64,000 nt of DNA from Streptoalloteichus hindustanus (GTDB taxonomy: Bacteria; Actinomycetota; Actinomycetes; Mycobacteriales; Pseudonocardiaceae), in the NCBI RefSeq assembly GCF_900129375.1, contig NZ_FQVN01000001.1, forward strand, positions 496,001-560,000, written 5' to 3'. The notes under the pieces are model-generated. The model saw only the letters and a program-made list of their open reading frames with translations. It was not told where the DNA came from and searched no databases. Below, one piece after another: positions 10,221-17,260 of the stretch (within the stretch, counting starts at the first letter, position 1; every line of letters begins with the position of its first letter). The position numbers were made by a program, and so were the translations under genes.

Positions 10221-11405
10221 ATGAGCGCGCGGGACTGGATCGAGAAGGACTTCTACGCGGAGCTGGGCGTCCCTCCCGACGCCTCCGCCGAGGAGATCAA
10301 GAAGGCGTACCGGAAGCTCGCCCGTGAGCTGCACCCGGACGCCAACCCGGGCGACGCGCAGGCGGAGGCCCGGTTCAAGTCGGTGTCCGAGGCCTACGGG
10401 GTGCTCTCCGACGCGGAGAAGCGCAAGCAGTACGACGAGGCGCGGCGGCTGTTCGCCGGCGGGGCGTTCCGGCCCGGCGGCGGGTTCGGCGGCTTCGGCA
10501 CGGGCGGCGGGTTCGACTTCGGCGACCTGCTCGGCGGCACGGCCGCCGGGGGCGCCGGCGGAGGCGGGGGCGGTGGGCTCGGTGACCTCCTCGGCGGCCT
10601 GTTCGGCCGACGGGGCGGCGCGAGCGCGGCGAACCGCCCGAAGCGCGGCGCCGACGTGGAGACCGAGGTCCACATCGACTTCCTCGACGCCGTCCGGGGG
10701 GCCACCGTGCCGTTGCGGCTGACCAGTCCGGCCTCCTGCGGCACCTGCGGCGGCACCGGCGCCCGGCCCGGCACCTCGCCGCGCCAGTGCGGCGGCTGCG
10801 GCGGCAGCGGGCTGGTCACCAGGAACCAGGGCGCGTTCGCGTTCAGCGAGCCGTGTCGGGACTGCCGGGGAACCGGCCAGATCATCGACGACCCGTGCCT
10901 GGAGTGCGCGGGCGAGGGCGTGAGCACCAGGACCCGGACCCTGACCGTCCGCATCCCCGCCGGGGTCGACGACGGCCAGCGCATCCGGCTGGCCGCCCAG
11001 GGCGAGCCGGGCCGCAACGGCGCGGCCGCCGGCGACCTGTACGTGCGGGTCCACGTCGACCCGCACCCGGTGTTCGGCCGGTCCGGCCACGACCTGACGG
11101 TCGCGGTGCCGGTGACCTTCCCCGAGCTGGTGCTGGGAACCACGTTGACGGTGCCCACGCTGGACGGGAAGGTGTCGGTGCGGGTGCCAGCGGGCACGGC
11201 CAGCGGCCGGGTCCTGCGGGTGCGCGGCCGGGGCATCCCCCGGCGCGACGGCGGCAGCGGTGACCTGCTGGTCACGCTGCGGGTCGACGTGCCGAGGGAC
11301 CTCGACGACAGGGCCAGGGAGGCGCTGGAGGCGTACGCGGCGGCGACGAGCGACCACGACCCGCGAGCCGACCTCACCGCGCTGTTGGAGCACGGCAAGG
11401 GGTGA
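10221..11405 (+). CDS. dnaJ: Chaperone DnaJ (Hsp40), 394 aa
   Basis: Type I Hsp40. The J domain spans ~1-75 with [13 protein letters not shown] (HPD motif). A Gly/Phe-rich linker includes a long Gly run near residues 90-125. Four zinc-finger repeats follow ([32 protein letters not shown]), then the two-lobed client-binding C-terminal domain. It stimulates DnaK ATPase and delivers clients. The ATG at 10221 follows GGAGGGAGG. It lies 28 bp after grpE and 3 bp before hspR, in the same operon. Confidence 0.97.
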   Translation: MSARDWIEKDFYAELGVPPDASAEEIKKAYRKLARELHPDANPGDAQAEARFKSVSEAYGVLSDAEKRKQYDEARRLFAGGAFRPGGGFGGFGTGGGFDFGDLLGGTAAGGAGGGGGGGLGDLLGGLFGRRGGASAANRPKRGADVETEVHIDFLDAVRGATVPLRLTSPASCGTCGGTGARPGTSPRQCGGCGGSGLVTRNQGAFAFSEPCRDCRGTGQIIDDPCLECAGEGVSTRTRTLTVRIPAGVDDGQRIRLAAQGEPGRNGAAAGDLYVRVHVDPHPVFGRSGHDLTVAVPVTFPELVLGTTLTVPTLDGKVSVRVPAGTASGRVLRVRGRGIPRRDGGSGDLLVTLRVDVPRDLDDRAREALEAYAAATSDHDPRADLTALLEHGKG

Positions 11406-11408
11406 CCC

Positions 11409-11885
11409 ATGACCAGCCGACACGACAGGCCGGGCATTCCGTTCCCACCGGGCGCCGACGAGGACACCCCGGTCTTCGTGATCTCGGTGGCCGCCCAGCT
11501 CGCCGGGCTGCACGCGCAGACCCTGCGCAGCTACGACCGGCTGGGCCTGGTGTCGCCCGGCCGCACCCCGGGCGGGGGCCGGCGGTACTCCGCGCGGGAC
11601 ATCGCTCTGCTCCGCGAGGTGCAGCGGCTCTCCCAGGAGGAGGGCGTCAACCTCGCCGGGGTGAAGCGGATCATCGAGCTGGCGCGGGAGGCGGAGGCGC
11701 TGCGGGCGCAGGTCGCCGAGCTCACCGCGCGCCTCGCCGAGGCGCAGGAGGACCTGGCCCACGCCCACGCGGCCGCCGAGCAGGCGGCCGCAGCGGTGCA
11801 CGCCTCCTACCGGCGTGAGCTCGTCCCGCTGCGGCCGCGCCACCAGCAGACCGCCCTCATGATCTGGCGGCCCGACCCCCGCTGA
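11409..11885 (+). CDS. hspR: Heat-shock repressor HspR (MerR family), 158 aa
   Basis: MerR-type DNA-binding domain: VFVISVAAQLAGLHAQTLRS with YDRLGLVSPGRTPGGGRRYS and RDIALLREVQRL, then a coiled coil (ELAREAEALRAQVAELTARL). This is the HspR pattern, encoded as the last gene of the dnaK operon. Established work in Streptomyces and Mycobacterium shows HspR binds HAIR sites with DnaK as co-repressor. HAIRs are present here upstream of dnaK and clpB. The C-terminal ~40 residues are Ala/His-rich and less conserved. Confidence 0.95.
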   Translation: MTSRHDRPGIPFPPGADEDTPVFVISVAAQLAGLHAQTLRSYDRLGLVSPGRTPGGGRRYSARDIALLREVQRLSQEEGVNLAGVKRIIELAREAEALRAQVAELTARLAEAQEDLAHAHAAAEQAAAAVHASYRRELVPLRPRHQQTALMIWRPDPR

Positions 11886-11936
11886 CCCCCGGGCGTCGAC
11901 TTCCCCGTCCGCGGTGGGTCAGCTCGGCGTGGACGT

Positions 11937-12572
11937 TCAGCGCTTCACCGGAGCGGGGGCGGCGGCGAGCAGCTCGCGGAGGCTCTGGCGGGCCGCCGCC
12001 AGGGCCGAGTCGTCCGGGGTGGGGTTCCCGTTCTCCACCAGCTCGTGGGCCACGTCCAGGAGGCGCTCCACATCGCGCGGAGCCGGAGCGCCGACCTGGT
12101 CGAGCCCCGACAGCACGCGGTTCACGAGCGCGGCCAGCTCCTCCCTCGTGCGGCCCCGGGGGAGCGGGGCGTCCAGCACGACCAGCACCGCGGCGCCGAA
12201 CTCCCGGCCGTGCTCCGCCAACCACTGCCGCAGCCGCCCGGCGTAGGCCAGGCCTGGCCAGCGGTCGTCGGCCTCCAGCCGGGTTCTCAGCCCCGCCCAC
12301 CGGGTCACCTCCCCGCCGGAGGCGCCACGCAGGGCCGCCTCCTGGACGGAGAGGTCCACCATGTGCGGCACGCACTCCTCGATCTCCCGCCACACCGCCA
12401 CCTTGGCCAGGTGCAACTCGCGGTCCTGGTCGGGGGTCAGGTCCTCCGGACCGTCGAGGTCGTAGCCGGTGAAACTCTCCGCGACCCCCTCGACCAACCT
12501 CCGCAAACCACGCCAAACGAACATTTGCGTGCTCGCGTTCAAAAGCGGAGCGCTCTCCATCCCCCTGGCCAT
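11937..12572 (-). CDS. Hypothetical protein, 211 aa
   Basis: I do not recognise a family. It is a soluble, largely helical protein with many Glu and Arg, two Trp pairs and Leu-rich helices (LAALVNRVLSGLDQVGAPA; VERLLDVAHELVENGN). No signal, membrane segment or catalytic motif is visible. Starts at 12587, 12572, 12560 and 12524 are possible; I prefer 12572 because GGGGAG lies 7 bases upstream. It converges on hspR (51 bp between the two stops). The upstream region is the gene-poor 12.6-13.5 kb segment. Confidence 0.6.
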   Translation of the reverse strand: MARGMESAPLLNASTQMFVWRGLRRLVEGVAESFTGYDLDGPEDLTPDQDRELHLAKVAVWREIEECVPHMVDLSVQEAALRGASGGEVTRWAGLRTRLEADDRWPGLAYAGRLRQWLAEHGREFGAAVLVVLDAPLPRGRTREELAALVNRVLSGLDQVGAPAPRDVERLLDVAHELVENGNPTPDDSALAAARQSLRELLAAAPAPVKR

Positions 12573-12707
12573 TCCCCGACTCCCCATCGACTCATTGAGA
12601 AAATAGTGGATAATTTTGGCACGGGCGGCATCGAGAACGTGCCGAACGTGCCCCGACCCACGCTGTCATGATCATGACTCTTCGCGGCGACCACAGGAGG
12701 GCAGACC

Positions 12708-13004
12708 GTGCCCAACCTCACAACCAGCCGCGGGGACGGTGATGGTCCGGCTCGCCGGCTAGCGGCGACGGGGCGGGGCCGAGAAGCCACGGGGCCGCAT
12801 CGGCGCGCGGTTCGCCCCCGTGACGGGCGGAGCGCTCATGCCTGGAGAAACTCCGGCAGACGTCCCGTTTTCACCCTGACCTCACCAATCCGAATGCGGC
12901 GAAAAACAGCCGTGCTGGTTCCAACGGCGATGGGTACGCCGCCGGCGGGACTTGATCAACCGGTCGGTGTTCGTGGCTCCAGGAAGCCGATCGAACTCTC
13001 GTGA
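12708..13004 (+). CDS. Possible small protein, 98 aa (doubtful)
   Basis: GTG start preceded by AGGAGGG at an ideal distance, which is the only support. The product is basic and low in structure (NLTTSRGDGDGPARRLAA at the start, ending GSRKPIELS). It has no recognisable domain. It could equally be a decayed gene or chance. Confidence 0.25.
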   Translation: MPNLTTSRGDGDGPARRLAATGRGREATGPHRRAVRPRDGRSAHAWRNSGRRPVFTLTSPIRMRRKTAVLVPTAMGTPPAGLDQPVGVRGSRKPIELS

Positions 13005-13207
13005 TCCGCAAAAGGCTCGGGAGCTCCTGAAGTGAGCACCGCCAGGCCTGGACGCCCCAGTACGGGCCCCGGCAGCCTGGACCTCGACACAAGATCGCTT
13101 GTCGGACCCCCCACGCGGACCGCCCCACCTAACCGTCCATTGTGGACTTATGACCCGATGGGTGGACCTCGGCCATGACCGCCCATCCGGGCGACAGGCG
13201 TGCGCGC

Positions 13208-13258
13208 GTTTCTGTCAGACCCACATGAGATGTTTGAGATGGGGGTTCCCCCATTACA
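13208..13258 (+). repeat. Dispersed 52-bp repeat, copy A
   Basis: Begins GTTTCTGTCAGACCC, then a variable block, GATGTTTGAGATGGGGG and the palindrome core GGGGGTTCCCCC followed by ATTACA. Shared with copies B (13359-13410) and C (31311-31362). Confidence 0.75.
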
Positions 13259-13358
13259 TAACACTGATGTCCGCAAGAGACTGTGTCGGGCGTTCCCGGG
13301 GTGGCGCATGGGCCCGAGTGGCTCGGTTTCCCTTCGTCCGGGTGAGCCCGAACTGCCC

Positions 13359-13410
13359 GTTTCTGTCAGACCCGTGTGGGATGTTTGAAGTGGGGGGTCC
13401 CCCTACTACA
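13359..13410 (+). repeat. Dispersed 52-bp repeat, copy B
   Basis: GTTTCTGTCAGACCC, variable block GTGTG, GGATGTTTGAAGTGGGGGG, TCCCCC and TACTACA. It lies 151 bp downstream of copy A in the same orientation; the first 15 bases are identical to A. Confidence 0.75.
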
Positions 13411-13457
13411 GCTCTCGGGCGCGCCGGCCCAGCCGGTTCGAGGCGTGCGCGAAGCGC

Positions 13458-13497
13458 GAGGCCCCGCACCTCCCGGGCGTCCGGGGTGCGGGGCCTC
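13458..13497 (-). terminator. Strong hairpin after the flavohemoprotein gene
   Basis: 13-bp perfect stem: GAGGCCCCGCACC (13458-13470) pairs with GGTGCGGGGCCTC (13485-13497). It lies 9 bp beyond the stop of the minus-strand gene at 13506. Confidence 0.75.
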
Positions 13498-13505
13498 CGC
13501 CGTGA

Positions 13506-14675
13506 TCAGTCGAGCGTGAACGGGTCGTACTTGATGCGGTCCAACGGGGTGCCGGCGACGAGCATCCGCGACACCGTCGCGCGGATCATCCCGGGGGAGC
13601 CGCAGACGAGGACGTCGCGGTCGGACCACGCGCCGTGGCGGGTCACCGCGTCCGCCAGGGTTCCGTGCTCCACCCCGGGCAGCCGCTCGTTCTCCAGCAC
13701 CGGAACCACGGTGAGCCACGGGTTGCCCATGGCGATCCGCCGCAGGTTCTCCAGGTCGTAGAGGTCCTCGTGGCTCCGGCCGCCCAGGAAGACGTGCACC
13801 TGGGGGTTCTCGCCCCAGCCCGCCATCTCGTCCAGGATCGCGCGCATCGGCGCGACGCCGGTGCCGCCGGCCACCATCAACAGGTCGCGGCGGGTCCGCC
13901 GGTCGTAGCCGAGCCGCCCCATCGGCGGGCCGATGCGCCAGACGTCACCGAGCCGGGTGTGGCCGACGACCGACCGGCTCACCCACCCGTCGGCCACCGA
14001 GCGCACGTGGAACTCGATGACGCCGTCGGCGCGCGGCGCGTTGGCTGGCGACAGGTAGCGCCAGAGGCGGGGGCGTTGCGGCACCTCGACGCTGAGGTAC
14101 TGCCCGGCGCGGTAGGGGACCTGGTACTCCGGCTGCACGCGGACCACGGCCAGGTCCCAGCTCAGCCGCTGGTGGTCGACGACCTGGGCCGGCCACCACG
14201 CCGGGTTGTCGTCGGCCGCCGCGGCGTCCTGCATGGTCCTGGCCATGATCTTGTACGCCTCGGCCCACGCGCGTTCCACGGTCGGGCTCCACGCGTCGCC
14301 GCAGAAGCGCTTCAGCGCGCCGACGAGGGCGGTGCCCACCGCCTCGTAGTGCGCGCTCACCACACCGAACTTGCGGTGGTCGCGGCCGAGTTGGCGGAGG
14401 AAGGGGATCAGGTCGTCGGGGCGGTCCACCATCTGCACGACGTGGACCAGTGCGCGCAGCAGTCGGCTGCGCTGCACCTCCATGTTCACCGGGAACAGCT
14501 CGCGCGTCGCGGGCGCGATGCTGAACAACATCCCGTAGAAGAACTTGGCGACTTCGTCCGCCCGCGGCTCGACCACCGCGAAGCTCTCGCGGATCATGCG
14601 CACCATGGCGCTGACTCCCGACGGGGGCTCGCGGCGTGGCGGCGGGACTGGGGTAAGCACGGCGTTCGCGGTCAT
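13506..14675 (-). CDS. Flavohemoprotein (globin + FAD/NAD reductase), probable NO dioxygenase, 389 aa
   Basis: The ATG start is at 14675. The globin domain (~25-160) has FFYGMLFSIAP with the B-helix Tyr, and the proximal-His helix LGRDHRKFGV. The reductase follows with a FAD-binding RYLSPAN segment (a variant of RxYS), GQYLSVEVP, and the NAD-binding GGTGVAPMRAI and LVCGSPGMI. Such proteins oxidise NO to nitrate using O2 and NAD(P)H. The FAD motif is not the canonical one, so activity may differ. It is divergent from a PPOX flavoprotein across 194 bp containing a palindrome. Confidence 0.85.
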   Translation of the reverse strand: MTANAVLTPVPPPRREPPSGVSAMVRMIRESFAVVEPRADEVAKFFYGMLFSIAPATRELFPVNMEVQRSRLLRALVHVVQMVDRPDDLIPFLRQLGRDHRKFGVVSAHYEAVGTALVGALKRFCGDAWSPTVERAWAEAYKIMARTMQDAAAADDNPAWWPAQVVDHQRLSWDLAVVRVQPEYQVPYRAGQYLSVEVPQRPRLWRYLSPANAPRADGVIEFHVRSVADGWVSRSVVGHTRLGDVWRIGPPMGRLGYDRRTRRDLLMVAGGTGVAPMRAILDEMAGWGENPQVHVFLGGRSHEDLYDLENLRRIAMGNPWLTVVPVLENERLPGVEHGTLADAVTRHGAWSDRDVLVCGSPGMIRATVSRMLVAGTPLDRIKYDPFTLD

Positions 14676-14744
14676 GGTCCGGGCGCAGTCTTCTCCAGGT
14701 TGTCCGGTGCGCCGACGAGGCGCGCCGTTGCTGACGTCATGCAT

Positions 14745-14757
14745 CCCCCGACGGGGG
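14745..14757. promoter_or_regulatory. Palindrome in the flavohemoprotein/PPOX divergent region
   Basis: CCCCCG-A-CGGGGG is a perfect 6+1+6 inverted repeat, 70 bp upstream of the flavohemoprotein start and 113 bp upstream of the PPOX start. It could be an operator for a shared regulator. I do not recognise which one; it is not an NsrR-type site. Confidence 0.4.
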
Positions 14758-14869
14758 TGGACACTAACTCCTCGTCGAGGCCTCCAGCTCCTTGATGCCA
14801 CCTTCGGATGCACTTGTGCTACTGCCAGTAGATCACTGCTGCGAAGGACGGGGGAACAAGCGGGACGAG

Positions 14870-15769
14870 ATGTGCACGAGTGGACCTGTTCATGACACGG
14901 TGGGGCACGTGACCCCCGACACCCTCGTCCCGACTGGCGTCGCCAGTCCCGAGTTGTTGGATCTGGAACTGGCCGAGGGCGCGCCCCGGGTTCCCCCCGC
15001 ACCGGTCGTCCCCACACCAGTGATCTCCACACCGGTCGTCTCCGCGCCCACCACCTCCCCACCGGACGGCGGCTCGGCGGACGGCGCCTCGACCCCGCTC
15101 CCCGACCCCCTGCGGGACATGCAGCACGGAATGCCCGGCTCACAGGGCGAACACCTGTTGCAGTGCGCGTACGGGACCCAGGACCGGGCGCGCCGCTTCT
15201 ACACCCAGCAGGTGCTCGACCGCCTGAACCCGACGATGGTCGAGTTCATCGGCAGGATGGACATGGCGTTCGTGGCCACCTCCGACTCCCAGGGCGAGTG
15301 CGACGCGTCCCTGCGGTGCGGCCCGCGCGGGTTCGTCCAGGTGATCGACGAGCGGCACCTGGCCTACCCGGAGTACCGGGGCAACGGGGTGCTGGCGAGC
15401 CTGGGCAACATCAGCGAGAACCCGCACGTCGGCATCCTGATGGTCGACTTCGTCACCGACCTGATCGGCCTGCACGTCAACGGGCGCGCCCGGATCATGG
15501 AGGACGCCGACCTGCGCGGCGCCTACCCCGAGCTGCCGGACGACTTCGAACGCGGGCGCACGCCGGAGCGCTGGGTGGTGGTCGAGGTCGAGGAGGCCTA
15601 CATCCACTGCCGCAAGCACATCCCGCGCATGGTCCCGGTCGTGCGCAACCGCCCGTGGGGCACCGACGACACCAGGCGCAAGGGCGGTGACTACTTCAAC
15701 GCGAAGGCCGAGACCCGTCCGTGGGACTCGCCCGTGGCGGCCGACCAGCCGGTCGGGAGCCAGCTCTGA
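14870..15769 (+). CDS. Pyridoxamine 5'-phosphate oxidase (PPOX) family flavoprotein, 299 aa
   Basis: The N-terminal ~80 residues are a Pro/Thr/Val-rich linker with repeats such as VVPTPVISTP. The folded part has MVEFIGRMDMAFVATSDSQG, CGPRGFVQVIDERHLAYPEY, NGVLASLGNISENPHVGILM and LHVNGRARIM, the split-barrel FMN-binding pattern of PPOX-class oxidoreductases. The substrate is unknown. The start is uncertain: ATG at 14870, GTG at 14909 or ATG at 14795 are possible, and none has a strong ribosome site. Divergence from the flavohemoprotein suggests co-regulation. Confidence 0.8.
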   Translation: MCTSGPVHDTVGHVTPDTLVPTGVASPELLDLELAEGAPRVPPAPVVPTPVISTPVVSAPTTSPPDGGSADGASTPLPDPLRDMQHGMPGSQGEHLLQCAYGTQDRARRFYTQQVLDRLNPTMVEFIGRMDMAFVATSDSQGECDASLRCGPRGFVQVIDERHLAYPEYRGNGVLASLGNISENPHVGILMVDFVTDLIGLHVNGRARIMEDADLRGAYPELPDDFERGRTPERWVVVEVEEAYIHCRKHIPRMVPVVRNRPWGTDDTRRKGGDYFNAKAETRPWDSPVAADQPVGSQL

Positions 15770-16032
15770 GCGGCGAGCGCTGACCGGGAACGGGAGCGGG
15801 TGGGTCGCGGGCGCGGCGCGGCGCGCCCCACCCGCGACCGGGCGCCTCCTCTGATCTCCCGCGAGCGTCCGAACGGTTGCCGCCCCTCGCCCTAACCTCG
15901 ACGTGACCTGGTCGGACACACTGGACCCCGCACCGGACCGGCCCGCGCCGTCCCCGAGGAGGGACGGACCGCGACGGGGTGGGCCCGGGTGACTACGGTT
16001 CCCGGGTGTCGAGTGGCGGGGAGGGTGAGCTG

Positions 16033-16485
16033 GTGACCAGCGGTAGCGGCGACGCGGGGCGCCGGACGGCGTTGGACTCCGTGGAGCGGGAGCTCGCGGT
16101 GCTGTTCCGGCGGGCGCGCAGCGCGTCGATGGCGCTGGCGGCGAAGGTCCACCCCGGCCTCGACTCGGCCGCGTACGGCCTGCTGGTCCTCATCGACGAC
16201 GCGGGCCCGCTCCGGGGCGCCGACGTGGTCGAGCGCCTGGGGCTGGACAAGTCGACGGTGAGCCGGCAGATCGCCGACCTCGTCACGCTGGGCCTCGCCG
16301 AGCGGGTGCCGGACCCGTCGGACGGCCGCGCCCGGCTCGTCCAGCTCACGGAGGTGGGCCGGGACCGGCTGCACCAGGTGCGGTCCGAGCGCCGCCGCCG
16401 GGCGCGGGAGCGGTTCGCGAGCTGGCCGACGGACGACCTGGAGCAGCTCGCCCGTCTGCTCGCCCGCCTGCACGACGTGCTCTGA
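16033..16485 (+). CDS. MarR-family transcriptional regulator, 150 aa
   Basis: Winged-helix MarR protein: SVERELAVLFRRARSASMAL, then the recognition helix GLDKSTVSRQIADLVTLGL and wing PSDGRARLVQLTEVGR. I chose GTG at 16033 because GGAGGG lies 7 bases upstream; the open frame continues to 15979. It sits alone between the PPOX gene (263 bp) and the second MarR gene (283 bp). Its target is not evident. Confidence 0.88.
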   Translation: MTSGSGDAGRRTALDSVERELAVLFRRARSASMALAAKVHPGLDSAAYGLLVLIDDAGPLRGADVVERLGLDKSTVSRQIADLVTLGLAERVPDPSDGRARLVQLTEVGRDRLHQVRSERRRRARERFASWPTDDLEQLARLLARLHDVL

Positions 16486-16712
16486 GTTCCCCCGGTTCGT
16501 CGCGGGACCCCGGGCTTCGCCGAGTCTCCGAGTTCGCCAGGTCCCCGAGATCGCCGTCCTACCGGCCTCCAGGCCCGTCGCCGAGCGCCCCGGCGAGCCT
16601 TCGCGCACCGCGGGCTCCACCGCTTCCACCCTCGTCGGCGGTATCCACCGGACGGGGGGTGTGACCACCATGGGTGACGCACGTCTCCTCGGCGGGCCAC
16701 CCCATCTCCCAT

Positions 16713-16729
16713 GGTTGTGGAATACAACC
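16713..16729. promoter_or_regulatory. MarR-type operator, distal
   Basis: GGTTGTGGAATACAACC is a perfect inverted repeat (GGTTGT / ACAACC around GGAAT), 39 bp upstream of the MarR ATG at 16769. Confidence 0.7.
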
Positions 16730-16740
16730 AACATCCTTAC

Positions 16741-16757
16741 AGTTGTGTGTAGCAACT
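16741..16757. promoter_or_regulatory. MarR-type operator, proximal
   Basis: AGTTGTGTGTAGCAACT is a 17-bp inverted repeat (AGTTG / CAACT) centred 28 bp from the distal site. It ends just before the AAGGAGG ribosome site, so occupancy would block transcription of marR-MFS. Confidence 0.7.
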
Positions 16758-16768
16758 AAGGAGGTGCC

Positions 16769-17260
16769 ATGGGTCCGACGAACAACGAGTGGGTCGAGCT
16801 CGTGCGCCAGCTGCGCGCGCTCGGCCAGCTCTCCCAGACCGCCCTGCACCGCACCTGGCGCAACGACCTCGGGCTGCACCCGGCCGCCGCCGGCCTGCTC
16901 GCCGAACTGGCGCGCCGCGGCGAGTGCCGGATCACCGAGCTGGCCCACCGGCGCATGGTCGACGTGTCGGTCATCAGCCGCCAGATCGCCCAGCTCGAAC
17001 GCGTCGAGCTGGTCGCACGGCGACCGGACCCCGGCGACCGCCGGGTCGCGCTGGTGCACGCCACCGAGCACGGCCTCCAGACGCTGGACCGCTGGCGTTG
17101 CGAGCAGGTCGACGCGCTCCGCGAGGCGCTCGACGACTGGGACGAGCCGGCGGTGCGCGAGGCCTGCGCCACGCTCGGCGCGATCAACGACCAGCTCCGG
17201 CGATCCCTCACCCGCACGACCGAACCCGCCCAGAACGACCTCCTGGAAGGAGCTCGATGA
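16769..17260 (+). CDS. MarR-family repressor of the downstream MFS exporter, 163 aa
   Basis: MarR winged helix: ELARRGECRITELAHRRMVD, SVISRQIAQLERVELVARRP and a wing with DPGDRRVALVHATEHG. AAGGAGG lies 4 bases before the ATG. Its stop overlaps the MFS start (ATGA, 17257-17260). Two 17-bp inverted repeats lie in its promoter. This is the classic layout of a ligand-responsive repressor controlling itself and an efflux pump; the inducer is unknown. Confidence 0.92.
   Translation: MGPTNNEWVELVRQLRALGQLSQTALHRTWRNDLGLHPAAAGLLAELARRGECRITELAHRRMVDVSVISRQIAQLERVELVARRPDPGDRRVALVHATEHGLQTLDRWRCEQVDALREALDDWDEPAVREACATLGAINDQLRRSLTRTTEPAQNDLLEGAR

Larger units (their letters stand above)
12573..13505. 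other. Gene-poor segment of ~930 bp
   Basis: No convincing gene. Composition is locally less GC-rich around 12590-12620 and 12880-13010. The segment contains a possible small ORF at 12708-13004, a one-mismatch GTCCACTGTGGAC palindrome at 13135-13147, two copies of a dispersed 52-bp repeat and a strong hairpin at its right end. The other open frames here are short, Arg/Pro-rich and run against one another. Confidence 0.6.

Noticed and set aside
13099-13761. 220-codon plus-strand frame crossing repeats A and B
   Set aside because: Extends into the flavohemoprotein gene antisense and is built from repeat sequence; no protein-like features.
16789-17256. Upstream 156 codons in frame with the MFS gene
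   Set aside because: They overlap the MarR gene in another frame; the MFS start with GGAAGGAG lies at 17257, so the exporter is not N-terminally fused.
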